In this document: positions 1-11,404 of the stretch, piece after piece
How the letters are laid out: each line of letters begins with the position of its first letter
How positions within the stretch are numbered: position 1 is the first letter of the stretch
Assembly: GCF_008801695.1 (NCBI RefSeq)
Contig: NZ_VZPF01000019.1
Location: 1-62,739 of the forward strand
Origin: Pantoea stewartii subsp. stewartii
Lineage (GTDB): Bacteria; Pseudomonadota; Gammaproteobacteria; Enterobacterales; Enterobacteriaceae
DNA: 62,739 nt
Direction of reading: 5' to 3'
Position numbers and translations under genes: made by a program
Notes under the pieces: generated by a model
Seen by the model: only the letters and a program-made list of their open reading frames with translations
Told to the model about the DNA's origin: nothing
Databases searched by the model: none

Positions 1-1
1 G

Positions 2-97
2 ACGTGGTTGCGTTACGTCATCGGTCATATACAGGACTGGCCGGTGAACCGGGTCCGCGATCTGCTGCCATGGAAGGTCGAGCTTCCCTCTGCCTGA
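2..97 (+). pseudogene. IS66-family transposase (TnpC), C-terminal end only
   Basis: The reading frame is open from the window edge to a TGA at 95-97 and encodes a tail of about 31 residues containing DWPVNRVRDLLPW. That resembles the C-terminus of IS66-family TnpC transposases. The rest lies outside the window, so completeness cannot be judged. It is followed by IS66-like terminal sequences ending in gacgcttac, which supports the assignment. Confidence 0.6.
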
Positions 98-99
98 AC

Positions 100-203
100 G
101 TCAATACGGTCTGAATGCGACGCTTACGGTAATTCTGCAGTATTGTACTATCGACTCACTACCTCTAATTATTCTGTCAATACGGTCTGTCTGTGACGCT
201 TAC
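100..203 (+). repeat. Two tandem IS66-type right-end sequences
   Basis: The 28-base segments 100-127 and 176-203 match at 25 positions. Both begin gtcaatacggtctg and end gacgcttac, the reverse complement of the GTAAGCGTC start typical of IS66 termini. They lie 76 bases apart, directly before the phage baseplate gene. The arrangement suggests one IS66-like element inserted beside the end of a related one. Confidence 0.5.
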
Positions 204-222
204 CTTCAATTACAGGTTAACC

Positions 223-1413
223 ATGCTGAATCTAGACTCTTTAGGGCTGGCGGCCACCGTGACCGACAGCGGGATAAGTGCGCCTGATTATCAGACGATA
301 CTCAGCCGACTCACGGGATATTTCCGGCAGATCTACGGTGCGGACAGCTATCTTGACCCGGACAGCAAGGACGGCCAGATGATCGCCATTTATGCGCTGG
401 CAATGCACGATGCCAATAACGCTATCATTGCAGCGTATAACAGCTACAGTCCGGCCACCAGCACGGGGGCCGCGTTGTCAAACAATGTAGCCATTAACGG
501 TATTTCGCGGCAGGCATCGGGGTATTCGAATGCCGATGTGCTGCTCACGGGGCAGGTGGGAACGGTGATAAAGAATGGCCGCGTGCGCGATAAGAACGGC
601 AATCTGTGGAGTCTGCCATCAACCGTTACGCTCGACACGCATGGCAGCGCTACAGTGACCGCCGTCTGTACTCAGACCGGTCAGATTACAGCGCTACCTG
701 GCGATATCAGTGAAATTGCCACGCCAACACGAGGCTGGCAGAGCGTGACTAACCCGGCAGCGGCGGCAACCGGGAGGCCGGTGGAGACGGATAACCAGTT
801 ACGCAATCGCCAGAAGAAATCTGTTGCACTGCCCTCGCGCACTGTGCTTGACGGCATTCAGGGCGCGGTGGCACTGCTTTCCGGCGTGGTGCGCCAGCGT
901 GGGTTTGAGAACGACACCAGCGAGACGGATAAAAATGGTATTCCGTCCCATTCTATCGCCATGATCGTTGATGGTGGTGATGTGAACGCCATTGCCAGCG
1001 CTATTGCATTAAAAAAGACGCCGGGAGCAGGCACCTTTGGCGACACGTCTGCGATGGTGACCGACAGTTACGGGATGCCGCGTAAGATCAGCTTTTCCCG
1101 CCCGAAAGATGTGCGTGTATCGGTTGAGATAGACCTGACGGCATTTACCGGATACACAACCCTTACCGGCGATAAAATTCGTTCTGCGGTCGCGGCATAC
1201 ATTAATGCGCAACTGATAGGCGACAATCTGTACCTGACCCGACTGTATTCCCCTGCCAACTTATCCGGTGATGAGGAGGGACAGACCTACGATATTACAG
1301 CGATAAAAATCGGTCGCTCCGAGGATGCCGTCAGTGAAGAAAATCTGCTGGTGGCCTTCAACGAGGCGGTTAGCTGTACGGCGGATGATGTCCGACTGGT
1401 GGTTACGTCATGA
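223..1413 (+). CDS. Phage baseplate J/gp47-like protein
   Basis: This 396-residue protein resembles the baseplate J/gp47 family of contractile-tail phages, whose members form the baseplate wedge joining tail tube and fibres. The N-terminus (SAPDYQTILSRLTGYFRQIYG) and the segment ETDNQLRNRQKKSVALPSRT near residues 195-215 are typical. The start is placed at ATG 223, behind a weak cagg; an in-frame GTG at 193 lies inside the IS66-like end and is less likely. It overlaps the next tail gene by four bases, as in phage tail operons. The upstream tail genes are replaced by IS sequence, so this is a prophage remnant. Confidence 0.8.
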   Translation: MLNLDSLGLAATVTDSGISAPDYQTILSRLTGYFRQIYGADSYLDPDSKDGQMIAIYALAMHDANNAIIAAYNSYSPATSTGAALSNNVAINGISRQASGYSNADVLLTGQVGTVIKNGRVRDKNGNLWSLPSTVTLDTHGSATVTAVCTQTGQITALPGDISEIATPTRGWQSVTNPAAAATGRPVETDNQLRNRQKKSVALPSRTVLDGIQGAVALLSGVVRQRGFENDTSETDKNGIPSHSIAMIVDGGDVNAIASAIALKKTPGAGTFGDTSAMVTDSYGMPRKISFSRPKDVRVSVEIDLTAFTGYTTLTGDKIRSAVAAYINAQLIGDNLYLTRLYSPANLSGDEEGQTYDITAIKIGRSEDAVSEENLLVAFNEAVSCTADDVRLVVTS

Positions 1414-1916
1414 GAGACTATACCGACTACATTACACCTGCACATCTGACCGCAGATAAATTCGTCCGGCACATCAGTCTTATCACCCGCCCGTTTACCG
1501 ACATTGCCACGCAGGCAGGGCAACTGAACGCGCTGTTCAGTATTGACCACGGTAACGGGCCACAGCTTGATGCCGTGGGGGAATGGATCGGCCTGTCACG
1601 CTACGTCAAAACACCGATAACCGGCGTCTATTTTGCGCTTGATACGGAAGGGGTGGGTTTTGACCAGGGAAGCTGGAAAAGGCGCTTTGACGCAGACAGT
1701 GGTTTTACCGAACTCGACGATGATACCTACAGGTCTATATTACGGGCTAAAATTCGCGCCAATCACTGGGACGGTACTTGCGAAATGCTGGCCGATATTT
1801 ACCAGGGCGTTATCCCCGATGAATCGGTAAAAATCTTCTTCACCGACAATCAGAATATGTCGATGGATGTTTACCTGACGGGCGGCGTTGTGCCGGAGGT
1901 AGGCTTTGTTGAATAA
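1410..1916 (+). pseudogene. Phage tail protein (DUF2612-like), 3' end cut by MITE
   Basis: The product resembles the DUF2612 phage tail proteins that follow baseplate J proteins. It carries the typical core around NALFSIDHGNGPQLDAVGEW, about residues 42-61. The natural 3' end is missing: the last four codons (Gly-Phe-Val-Glu) and the TAA come from the inverted repeat of the MITE that starts at 1902. Native sequence therefore covers about 164 residues. The remaining distal tail, lysis and integrase genes are absent downstream, so the prophage is defective. Confidence 0.75.
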
Positions 1917-2074
1917 ATGGATTTTATGCTGTGGTACTATGAAAACGGTTGTTTCAGATAACATAAAATCAATGCATTACATGCTTGCGTATGACGGTGT
2001 TCTGTCTGGCATCAGCGTTTTCTACCAAAACAGTGCAGACAAAACAGAATGATTACCTATTATTCAACAAAGCC
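1902..2074. mobile_element. MITE with IS903-like ends, copy 1
   Basis: This 173-bp element is bounded by 15-bp inverted repeats (ggctttgttgaataa and its complement), matching the IS903 group of the IS5 family. It has no coding capacity and contains an internal 9-bp inverted repeat (gattttatg at 1920-1928, cataaaatc at 1962-1970). It is identical to the copy at 49213-49385 except at position 1976. The flanks (ccggaggta, ttgctgaag) show no 9-bp target duplication, so this junction probably arose by recombination or an adjacent deletion. Confidence 0.85.
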
Positions 2075-2132
2075 TTGCTGAAGTAGTGAGGAACTCATTT
2101 GGATGATATTTCCTTGTTTTCTAAGATAGTTA

Positions 2133-2150
2133 AAGCCTCTTGCGAGGCTT
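2133..2150 (-). terminator. Hairpin at the end of hicB
   Basis: AAGCCTC (2133-2139) and GAGGCTT (2144-2150) form a 7-bp stem that overlaps the hicB stop codon. The following T-run on the minus strand is short, so termination strength is uncertain. Confidence 0.4.
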
Positions 2151-2559
2151 AACGTTTTTCGCGTCCTATCACTTTATCAGCCGCCACGCGGGACAGGAAG
2201 CCGGAGCGGCTACCGTACTCAGGGTGTGCAGCGACAAACTGATCGATACGGCGGATCAGCAAAGAAGGGAGTGTTACGTTGATTTTTTCCGCTTTTCCCA
2301 TCAATCGGGTAACATCCACGTCAATCAGCGCCCACACGACGCCAGCATAATCGGGATCGGCCAGCCAGTTTTCCACGCTGGTTGCTTCTGGCACCGCTTC
2401 ACCATCTTCCACCAGTAATTCGATATGCGCGTCGATAGCCTCACGCACGCTCTCAATCGCATCCTGATAGTTGTCGCCGCCAGAAAAGCAGCCGGGAATA
2501 TCAGGTACGCGAACGCCGAAGGATGAATCGCCTTTATCAATAGCAACAGGGTATAACAT
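2149..2559 (-). CDS. hicB: HicB-family antitoxin
   Basis: This 136-residue protein has the HicB layout. An N-terminal degraded-RNase-H-like domain (MLYPVAIDKGDSSFGVRVPD, then IPGCFSGGDN, about residues 1-60) is followed by a C-terminal DNA-binding segment with INVTLPSLLIRRIDQF near residue 95. The C-terminus (SRSGFLSRVAADKV) fits a ribbon-helix-helix fold. It is the second gene of a minus-strand operon after hicA, separated by 22 bases containing a good GGAGG site. HicB proteins neutralise HicA and repress the operon. The module lies between a defective prophage and the core genome, a usual accessory position. Confidence 0.9.
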   Translation of the reverse strand: MLYPVAIDKGDSSFGVRVPDIPGCFSGGDNYQDAIESVREAIDAHIELLVEDGEAVPEATSVENWLADPDYAGVVWALIDVDVTRLMGKAEKINVTLPSLLIRRIDQFVAAHPEYGSRSGFLSRVAADKVIGREKR

Positions 2560-2576
2560 TTAAACCTCCAGTAGGA

Positions 2577-2591
2577 GGGGCTTAAAGCCCC
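2577..2591 (-). promoter_or_regulatory. Hairpin between hicA and hicB
   Basis: GGGGCTT-A-AAGCCCC is a perfect 15-base palindrome that includes the hicA stop codon and lies just upstream of the hicB ribosome binding site. It could act as a weak attenuator or tune hicB translation. The role is inferred. Confidence 0.4.
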
Positions 2592-2761
2592 GCCTGTTTT
2601 TTGATACTTTTCAGTGTTGGTAGCGGTATGTCCTTTTGTGGATGTTTTACCGTTACCAGCCCCTTTTTCGTTGGGTGTTTGAACTGGTGATGACTGCCTT
2701 TAACTCTCACCAGATACCACCCATCGGCTTCTATCATCGCTATTGCATTCCTGCTATCCAT
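2582..2761 (-). CDS. hicA: HicA-family mRNA interferase toxin
   Basis: This 59-residue product (begins MDSRNAIAMIEADGWYLVRV) has the compact dsRBD-like HicA signature, with GSHHQF at residues 22-27. The His at about 24 corresponds to the catalytic histidine of the family. KHPQKDIPLPTLKSI near the C-terminus is also typical. HicA toxins cleave mRNA independently of translation. The gene is first in a hicAB operon with a well-formed promoter and palindromic operator upstream. The length is normal for the family and nothing suggests inactivation. Confidence 0.93.
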   Translation of the reverse strand: MDSRNAIAMIEADGWYLVRVKGSHHQFKHPTKKGLVTVKHPQKDIPLPTLKSIKKQAGL

Positions 2762-2788
2762 CCTCCGGCTCTCTGTGTCGTTTTGATG

Positions 2789-2822
2789 GGGTTATAATAA
2801 CCCTAATTATTTTGGCGGTCAA
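2789..2822 (-). promoter_or_regulatory. hicAB promoter with palindromic operator
   Basis: On the minus strand TTGACC (2817-2822) and TATTAT (2794-2799) are separated by 17 bases, a near-consensus sigma70 promoter. The -10 lies inside the perfect 15-base palindrome GGGTTAT-A-ATAACCC (2789-2803), a plausible HicB operator. A related half-site (ggggttatagg) lies further upstream near 2834. Confidence 0.7.
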
Positions 2823-2839
2823 CTCTTTTCGGGGTTATA

Positions 2840-3305
2840 GGAGTTATAATGGTTGTCTTGACGCGGGAGAGTCGCAAGCGGGGTAGTAGAGTTTTGTGTT
2901 ACGGTGACTTATTGATGCGAAATTTATGTGTTATCCAGCGCAACGCAAAAGGTAACACATAAACTCAATTTATTGTTTTATAATGGTTTTAATGTATGGC
3001 TCACACATATCGCAGTTAATGCATCGTTCTGTAATCAGTAAAGACATCGCGGTTTCTGAGTCAGTAAAGGGAGCAGGGCGTTTCTGCGGCGAACAAGTAT
3101 GCTCGCCACAGCACCCGAAATAACGCCGTTATAGCACGATGGATCGCCTTCTCCTCGTCACTCAATTAAGGATCCGGCTCTGGCGCGCTACGTTGCGTAC
3201 AATAACACAGCGTGTTACTCGCAAACATGATGCAGATAAATGAACACTCATGTAAGCGGAACGTTACCGGGCCGTTATGAGGATATCGCGCACTCTGAGC
3301 CCGGC
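2840..3305. other. Non-coding stretch between hicA promoter and yfhH
   Basis: I see no convincing gene here. The one distinct structure is an 11-bp inverted repeat, TTTATGTGTTA (2923-2933) and TAACACATAAA (2953-2963), with a 19-base loop. In E. coli the neighbours on this side of yfhH are yfhL and acpS. Neither is present, so this is probably the border of an insertion or rearrangement. Confidence 0.5.
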
Positions 3306-3309
3306 GCGG

Positions 3310-4149
3310 CTAAATCAGCTTCTTCACCAGCGCCTCGCTGTGGCGAATATGGCTGGACGCGCGCTCAGGATCGTTCTGTACCAGCGCCATAAAGAGCAGG
3401 TCCGTTAACGCCAACTGGGCGGTAGTCGAGGAGATCGCGGCGCTGCGCGTACTCTGTTCTTCTGCAACGGTGTACAGGCAGTGCGTGGCGCACTGCTGCA
3501 GTGTGTTAGGCGTGAAGCCGGTAAAGGCCAGCACGTCCGCGCCCACCCGCACTGCTTCCTGCGCGGCCAGGTTAATCTCACGACGTTCACCCGTGTAAGA
3601 GATCGCCAGCAGCACATCGCCGGATGACATGGCCTGTACGCTGGCCAGTAGCGCGTGCATGTCCTGCTCCGCGACGGCATTGATGCCAATCTTCATCAGC
3701 TTCCAGGAAAAATCTTTTGCCACCAGGCCGGATGCGCCGATTCCGACCAGTAAAATACGGCGTGCGCGCTTAAGCAGCTGCAAGACGGCATTCAGCTTCT
3801 CTTCGCTGTTGATATCCAGGGTCGCGCGAATGGCCGACAGCTTTTCTGTCAGTAATTTTTCGCCCACAGCCTTAAGGGGATCGTCACTGAGGATCTGATT
3901 ATGCACGGTGATGGCATCTTTATCGGCCAGCGATTCGCTCAGTGCCAGCTTGAGTGCCGGAAAACCTTTGTATCCCAGCTTTTGCGCAAACTTAACGACG
4001 CTGGACTGACTGACGCCAGCTTCTTCTGCCAGCTTTTGTGAACTTAAATGCCGTGCCCGATCCGGTTGTGACAGTAAAAAATCCGCCAGCCGGCGCTCGT
4101 TCAGCGCCAGTGAAGGATAAAGCTGGCGAATGCGCAGCAATGAACTCAT
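3310..4149 (-). CDS. yfhH: MurR/RpiR-family transcriptional regulator YfhH
   Basis: This 279-residue regulator has an N-terminal RpiR helix-turn-helix (SQKLAEEAGVSQSSVVKFAQKLG, about residues 36-58). A SIS sugar-phosphate-binding domain follows from about residue 125 (ILLVGIGASGLVAKDFSWKL, then AISYTGERREI). It closely matches E. coli YfhH in sequence and in its place beside pgpC. Its targets are not known from sequence; family members usually respond to phosphosugars. It is divergent from pgpC across about 155 bases. Confidence 0.9.
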   Translation of the reverse strand: MSSLLRIRQLYPSLALNERRLADFLLSQPDRARHLSSQKLAEEAGVSQSSVVKFAQKLGYKGFPALKLALSESLADKDAITVHNQILSDDPLKAVGEKLLTEKLSAIRATLDINSEEKLNAVLQLLKRARRILLVGIGASGLVAKDFSWKLMKIGINAVAEQDMHALLASVQAMSSGDVLLAISYTGERREINLAAQEAVRVGADVLAFTGFTPNTLQQCATHCLYTVAEEQSTRSAAISSTTAQLALTDLLFMALVQNDPERASSHIRHSEALVKKLI

Positions 4150-4304
4150 GCCCAGTCCTCATGATGTAGCGGTGCGTCCCCAAGGAATAAATGATTCTAA
4201 AAGCATTGTAGCCACTGGAATAAAAAATGACAGTCATCGCCTCGCTGCGCGAAGATGACTACAATAGAGGCTGTTGATGCATATTCGTTAAAAAGGAGAG
4301 CTGT

Positions 4305-4943
4305 TTGACCAACGAGAGACAACGTCGCGTGGTGTTTTTCGACCTTGATGGCACATTGCACCAACAGGATATGTTTGGCACTTTCATGCGCTATTTGCTG
4401 CGCCGCAAGCCCCTGAATCTGCTACTGGTCGTGCCTTTGCTGCCCGTCGTCGGCGCAGGGCTGCTGTTCAAAGGGCGTGCGGCCCGCTGGCCGATGAGCC
4501 TGTTACTCTGGTCAATCACCTTTGGCCGATCTGAAACCACCCTGTTACGACTGGAAGCCGAGTTTGCTCAGTGGTTTCGCCAGCGCGTGAAAGCGTTTCC
4601 GGTGGTGCAGAAGCGTCTCAGCGAGTACCTCAGCAGCGATGATGCGGATGTGTGGCTGATTACGGGCTCGCCGCAGTCGCTGGTGGAGCAGGTCTATTAC
4701 GATTCGGCGTTTCTGCCCAGAGTAAAGTTGATTGCCAGCCAGATGCAGCGCGGCCTGGGTGGGCGCGTGCTGAAATTGCGCTGTCTGGGCCACGAAAAAG
4801 TGGTGCAGTTAGAAGAGCAAATCGGCACACCACTGCAACTCTATAGTGGTTACAGCGACAGCAAGCAGGACAACCCGTTATTGTTCTTTTGTCAGCATCG
4901 CTGGCGCGTCACGCCGGCGGGTGAATTGCAGCAGTTAGAATAA
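4305..4943 (+). CDS. pgpC: Phosphatidylglycerophosphatase C
   Basis: PgpC dephosphorylates phosphatidylglycerol phosphate to phosphatidylglycerol at the inner membrane. The 212-residue protein has the HAD motif DLDGT near residue 13, a hydrophobic segment at about 35-60 (NLLLVVPLLPVVGAGLL) and the late motif YSGYSDSKQDNPLL. The start is TTG at 4305, with AAGGAG seven bases upstream; no better ATG exists. It matches E. coli PgpC (YfhB) along its length and precedes tadA as there. Confidence 0.93.
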   Translation: MTNERQRRVVFFDLDGTLHQQDMFGTFMRYLLRRKPLNLLLVVPLLPVVGAGLLFKGRAARWPMSLLLWSITFGRSETTLLRLEAEFAQWFRQRVKAFPVVQKRLSEYLSSDDADVWLITGSPQSLVEQVYYDSAFLPRVKLIASQMQRGLGGRVLKLRCLGHEKVVQLEEQIGTPLQLYSGYSDSKQDNPLLFFCQHRWRVTPAGELQQLE

Positions 4944-6988
<2,045 letters not shown>

Positions 6989-7127
6989 GGCCTCTGTCTT
7001 TTAAGGCAGTATTGATCTTGTTTTAACTCCCAGAGCGAGGGGCATTTTGCGCAACAAACTGAGGCAGAGCAACTTATAAAGCAATTTTTGCGCAATTATC
7101 AGCCAAATCTTGTTGGCCATAAATTTT

Positions 7128-7166
7128 GCGCAAACGGTTTCGTCGCGGAGTGGCTTTCTCTATAAT
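7128..7166 (+). promoter_or_regulatory. purL promoter with PurR box
   Basis: GCGCAAACGGTTTCGT (7128-7143) resembles the PurR operator ACGCAAACGTTTTCGT and is followed by TATAAT at 7161-7166. This implies repression by PurR with hypoxanthine or guanine, as for E. coli purL. Confidence 0.75.
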
Positions 7167-7234
7167 ACGCCCCGTTTTCCCCCTGTTGCGCCCAATGAAG
7201 CGTCGCACCCGGCGTTTCAAAGACGAGAGATCTT

Positions 7235-10200
7235 ATGATGGAAATTCTGCGTGGTTCGCCCGCCCTGTCGGCATTTCGTGTAAACAAACTGCTGGCCCGC
7301 TTTCAGGACGCTCATCTGCCGGTAAGTGATATTTACGCTGAGTACGTCCATTTTGCCGATGTCAGCGCGCCGTTGAGTGAGGATGAAAAATCCCGTCTGC
7401 AGCGCCTGCTCAAGTACGGTCCTTCTCTCGCTGAACATGCGCCACAAGGGCGTTTGCTGCTGGTCACGCCACGTCCAGGCACCATTTCGCCATGGTCTTC
7501 AAAAGCGACCGATATTGCGCATAACTGTGATCTGTCACATGTCCGTCGACTGGAGCGCGGTCTGGCGTTTTATGTTCAGGCACCCCAGTTGACGGAAACC
7601 CAGTGGCAAACGCTGTCAGCGCTGCTGCATGACCGCATGATGGAAACGGTGTACAGCGACCTCCATCAGGCCGAACAACTGTTTGCCCACCACGAACCTC
7701 AGCCGGTCAAAAGCGTTGATGTGTTGGGTGAAGGCCGTCAGGCACTGGTTCATGCCAATACATCGCTGGGCCTTGCGCTGGCAGACGACGAAATTGACTA
7801 CCTTCTGGCAGCCTTTACGAAGCTGGGCCGTAACCCTAACGACATCGAACTCTATATGTTTGCTCAGGCGAACTCCGAGCACTGTCGTCACAAAATTTTT
7901 AACGCCGACTGGATTATTGACGGCGAAAAACAGCCGAAATCGCTGTTTAAAATGATTAAGAACACCTTTGAGCAAACGCCGGATTATGTCCTGTCGGCTT
8001 ATAAAGACAATGCGGCGGTGATGGAAGGCTCTGAAGTAGGACGCTTCTTTGCGGATGCCGAAAACGGGGAATATGGCTACCACCAGGAAGCGGCGCATAT
8101 TCTGATGAAGGTCGAAACGCATAACCATCCTACGGCGATTTCGCCGTGGCCTGGCGCGGCAACCGGCTCCGGCGGCGAAATTCGTGACGAAGGGGCGACC
8201 GGACGAGGCGCGAAGCCGAAAGCCGGTCTGGTCGGATTCTCGGTGTCGAACCTGCGTATTCCGGGCTTTGAGCAGCCGTGGGAAGAGGATTTTGGCAAGC
8301 CCGCGCGCATCGTCAGCGCACTGGACATTATGACTGAAGGCCCTCTGGGCGGCGCGGCGTTTAACAACGAGTTTGGCCGTCCTGCATTGAATGGCTATTT
8401 CCGGACCTATGAAGAACAGGTCAACAACCACAACGGCACCGAACTGCGCGGTTACCACAAGCCGATTATGCTGGCGGGTGGCATCGGGAACATCCGTGCC
8501 GATCACGTCCAGAAAGGCGAGATTACTGTCGGGGCAAAGCTGATCGTACTGGGCGGACCGGCAATGAATATCGGTCTGGGCGGCGGGGCGGCCTCATCTA
8601 TGGCATCGGGCCAGTCTGACGCTGATCTCGACTTTGCCTCCGTACAGCGTGACAACCCGGAAATGGAACGGCGTTGCCAGGAAGTGATTGACCGCTGCTG
8701 GCAGTTAGGCGACGACAACCCGATTCTGTTTATCCACGATGTCGGTGCGGGCGGGCTGTCGAACGCCATGCCTGAGCTGGTCAGCGATGGCGGGCGCGGT
8801 GGACGTTTCAACCTGCGCGATATCCTCAGCGATGAGCCAGGGATGAGCCCGCTGGAAGTCTGGTGTAATGAATCGCAAGAGCGTTACGTCATGGCGGTGG
8901 CACCCGAAAAGCTGGCTGAATTTGCGGCGATTTGCGAGCGTGAGCGCGCGCCTTTTGCGGTTATCGGTGAAGCCACAGAAGAGCAGCATCTGACGCTCAA
9001 CGACAGCCACTTTGATAACAGCCCAATTGATATGCCGCTGGATGTGCTGTTGGGGAAAACCCCGAAAATGACGCGCGATGTCGTCAAACAGCAGGCGCAG
9101 GGCACACCGTTACACCGTGATGGCATCGTCTTAACGGAGGCGGTGAATCGCGTTCTGCACTTACCGACCGTGGCGGAAAAAACCTTTCTGATCACCATCG
9201 GCGATCGCAGTGTGACCGGCATGGTGGCACGGGATCAGATGGTAGGACCCTGGCAGATCCCGGTAGCCAACTGTGCGGTCACGACCGCCAGCCTCGACAG
9301 CTATCATGGTGAAGCGTTCGCTCTGGGCGAACGCGCGCCGGTGGCGCTGCTCGACTTTGCCGCCTCAGCACGACTGGCTGTTGGTGAAGCGCTGACAAAC
9401 CTGGCCGCCACGCCCGTGGGGTCATTGAAGCGTGTGAAACTCTCGGCAAACTGGATGTCAGCCGCGGGTCATCCGGGCGAAGATGCGGGCCTGTATGACG
9501 CCGTGAAAGCTGTCGGTGAGGAGCTGTGTCCGGCACTGGGCATTACTATCCCGGTGGGTAAAGACTCCATGTCGATGAAAACCCGCTGGCAGGAAGGCAC
9601 TGAACAACGCGAAATGACGTCGCCGCTGTCGCTGGTGATTACCGCCTTTGCTCGTGTCGAAGATGTTCGTCGCAACGTGACGCCTCAACTGATGGCGGAT
9701 CAGGACAACCTGCTTCTGCTGATCGATCTGGGTAACGGTGCCAATACTCTGGGCGCAACCGCGCTGGCGCAGGTGTATCGTCAACTGGGCGACAAGCCTG
9801 CCGATGTACGTGATGCACAGCAGCTGGCAGGCTTCTTTAATGCGATGCAGGCGCTGGTCAGCCAACAGAAACTATTGGCCTACCATGACCGTTCCGATGG
9901 GGGCCTGCTGGTCACGCTGGCAGAAATGGCCTTTACCGGTCACTGCGGTGTAGATGTTGATATCGCGGCGCTGGGCAGTGATGCGCTGGCGGCGTTGTTT
10001 ACTGAGGAACTGGGCGCAGTCATTCAGATCAAGGCCGCCGATCGTGAAGGTGTCGAGCAGATTCTGGCTCAACATGGACTGGCGCAGTGCAGTCATGTGC
10101 TGGGCAGCGCACAGCCGGGCGATCGCTTCGTGATTCGTTCAGGCGACAGTGCTGTGTACAGCGAAAGTCGCACCACGCTGCGTACCTGGTGGGCGGAAAC

Positions 10201-11125
10201 CACCTGGCAGATGCAGCGTCTGCGTGATAACCCGGCCTGTGCTGATCAGGAACATCAGGCAAAACAGGACGACAACGATCCGGGTCTTAACGTCAGCCTG
10301 ACCTTCAGGCCGGAAGAGGACGTTGCCGCGCCGATGATTGCTACAGGTGCCCGTCCGCGCGTGGCCGTGCTGCGTGAGCAGGGTGTTAACTCTCATGTGG
10401 AAATGGCCGCAGCCTTTGACCGCGCAGGCTTTACCGCCGTGGACGTTCATATGAGCGATCTGCTGGCAGGACGCATCGATCTGGAACGTTTCCAAGCGTT
10501 AGTGGCCTGTGGTGGCTTCTCTTACGGTGACGTACTGGGAGCCGGTGAGGGCTGGGCGAAATCTATCCTGTTCAACCCGCGTGTGCGCGATCAGTTCGAA
10601 GCCTTCTTCCATCGTCCGCAAACGCTGGCGCTGGGTGTTTGCAACGGTTGCCAGATGATGTCCAACCTGCGCGAGCTGATTCCTGGCAGCGAACTGTGGC
10701 CGCGCTTCGTGCGTAATCAGTCTGAGCGCTTTGAAGCGCGCTTCAGCCTGATTGAAGTGGCCGCCAGCCCGTCATTACTGCTGGATGGCATGGCGGGTTC
10801 GCGGATGCCTGTTGCGGTATCACACGGAGAAGGTTTTGTAGAAGTGCGCGATGGTACTCACCTGGCGGCGCTGGAATCCAAAGGGCTGGTGGCGCTGCGC
10901 TTTGTGGACAATAGCGGTAAGGTGACGGAAACCTATCCGGCCAACCCGAACGGTTCGCCAAATGGCATCACTGCCGTGACCAACGAAAGCGGGCGCGTCA
11001 CCATTATGATGCCGCATCCTGAGCGTGTTTTCCGTACGGTCAGCAACTCCTGGCATCCGGCGGAGTGGGGGGAAGACAGCCCATGGATGCGCATTTTCCG
11101 TAACGCGCGCAAACAACTGGGTTAA
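7235..11125 (+). CDS. purL: Phosphoribosylformylglycinamidine synthase
   Basis: PurL makes FGAM from FGAR, ATP and glutamine in step 4 of de novo purine synthesis. At 1296 residues it is the large fused form found in gammaproteobacteria. An N-terminal PurS-like part is followed by two AIR-synthase-like domains ([23 protein letters not shown]) and a C-terminal class I glutaminase with Cys at about 1136 in GVCNGCQMM and the late MPHPERVF. It starts [14 protein letters not shown] as in E. coli. It is monocistronic, with a PurR box before it and a terminator after. Confidence 0.98.
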   Translation: MMEILRGSPALSAFRVNKLLARFQDAHLPVSDIYAEYVHFADVSAPLSEDEKSRLQRLLKYGPSLAEHAPQGRLLLVTPRPGTISPWSSKATDIAHNCDLSHVRRLERGLAFYVQAPQLTETQWQTLSALLHDRMMETVYSDLHQAEQLFAHHEPQPVKSVDVLGEGRQALVHANTSLGLALADDEIDYLLAAFTKLGRNPNDIELYMFAQANSEHCRHKIFNADWIIDGEKQPKSLFKMIKNTFEQTPDYVLSAYKDNAAVMEGSEVGRFFADAENGEYGYHQEAAHILMKVETHNHPTAISPWPGAATGSGGEIRDEGATGRGAKPKAGLVGFSVSNLRIPGFEQPWEEDFGKPARIVSALDIMTEGPLGGAAFNNEFGRPALNGYFRTYEEQVNNHNGTELRGYHKPIMLAGGIGNIRADHVQKGEITVGAKLIVLGGPAMNIGLGGGAASSMASGQSDADLDFASVQRDNPEMERRCQEVIDRCWQLGDDNPILFIHDVGAGGLSNAMPELVSDGGRGGRFNLRDILSDEPGMSPLEVWCNESQERYVMAVAPEKLAEFAAICERERAPFAVIGEATEEQHLTLNDSHFDNSPIDMPLDVLLGKTPKMTRDVVKQQAQGTPLHRDGIVLTEAVNRVLHLPTVAEKTFLITIGDRSVTGMVARDQMVGPWQIPVANCAVTTASLDSYHGEAFALGERAPVALLDFAASARLAVGEALTNLAATPVGSLKRVKLSANWMSAAGHPGEDAGLYDAVKAVGEELCPALGITIPVGKDSMSMKTRWQEGTEQREMTSPLSLVITAFARVEDVRRNVTPQLMADQDNLLLLIDLGNGANTLGATALAQVYRQLGDKPADVRDAQQLAGFFNAMQALVSQQKLLAYHDRSDGGLLVTLAEMAFTGHCGVDVDIAALGSDALAALFTEELGAVIQIKAADREGVEQILAQHGLAQCSHVLGSAQPGDRFVIRSGDSAVYSESRTTLRTWWAETTWQMQRLRDNPACADQEHQAKQDDNDPGLNVSLTFRPEEDVAAPMIATGARPRVAVLREQGVNSHVEMAAAFDRAGFTAVDVHMSDLLAGRIDLERFQALVACGGFSYGDVLGAGEGWAKSILFNPRVRDQFEAFFHRPQTLALGVCNGCQMMSNLRELIPGSELWPRFVRNQSERFEARFSLIEVAASPSLLLDGMAGSRMPVAVSHGEGFVEVRDGTHLAALESKGLVALRFVDNSGKVTETYPANPNGSPNGITAVTNESGRVTIMMPHPERVFRTVSNSWHPAEWGEDSPWMRIFRNARKQLG

Positions 11126-11141
11126 TTGCCGTAAAAAAATG

Positions 11142-11167
11142 GGGAGGCCAGGTGCCTCCCTTTTTTT
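11142..11167 (+). terminator. purL terminator
   Basis: A GGGAGGC/GCCTCCC stem is followed by seven T residues. It is a standard intrinsic terminator 16 bases after the purL stop codon. Confidence 0.85.
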
Positions 11168-11179
11168 ATGGGCACGAGA

Positions 11180-11293
11180 TGTTGGCAAAAGGAGACAGCC
11201 GTCACCTTTTGTTGTCGCTGATTGGTGACATCTATCTCTATGATTTTATTATACGGCAGAGGTACGATGAAAATGTGTTGGCATTTGGCGACA
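11180..11293 (+). promoter_or_regulatory. Three GlrR-type enhancer sites upstream of glmY
   Basis: Three motifs of the form TGT(C/T)-N10-GACA occur at 11180-11197 (tgtt/gaca), 11213-11230 (tgtc/gaca) and 11276-11293 (tgtt/gaca). In E. coli, GlrR binds TGTC-N10-GACA sites upstream of glmY. Their number, spacing and position ahead of a sigma54 promoter support the same control here. Confidence 0.78.
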
Positions 11294-11378
11294 CATTTGC
11301 CAGACCGGATGGTCTGAACGGGCCGCTTTCACTGCTCGCTTACCTGCAAGAGCCTGAACAGAAAGGGGCTTTTATTGT

Positions 11379-11399
11379 TGGCATGATCTTTGCTATAAT
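11379..11399 (+). promoter_or_regulatory. Overlapping sigma54 and sigma70 promoters of glmY
   Basis: TGGCATG-N4-TTGCT (11379-11394) matches the sigma54 -24/-12 consensus. TATAAT at 11394-11399 overlaps its end and would give nearly the same transcription start, near 11405. This double arrangement is known for E. coli glmY. Confidence 0.82.
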
Positions 11400-11404
11400 T
11401 ATCG

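Noticed and set aside
7616..8506. Long open frame antisense to purL (296 codons)
   Set aside because: It is a shadow of the purL coding frame in GC-rich DNA, without start signals or known similarity.
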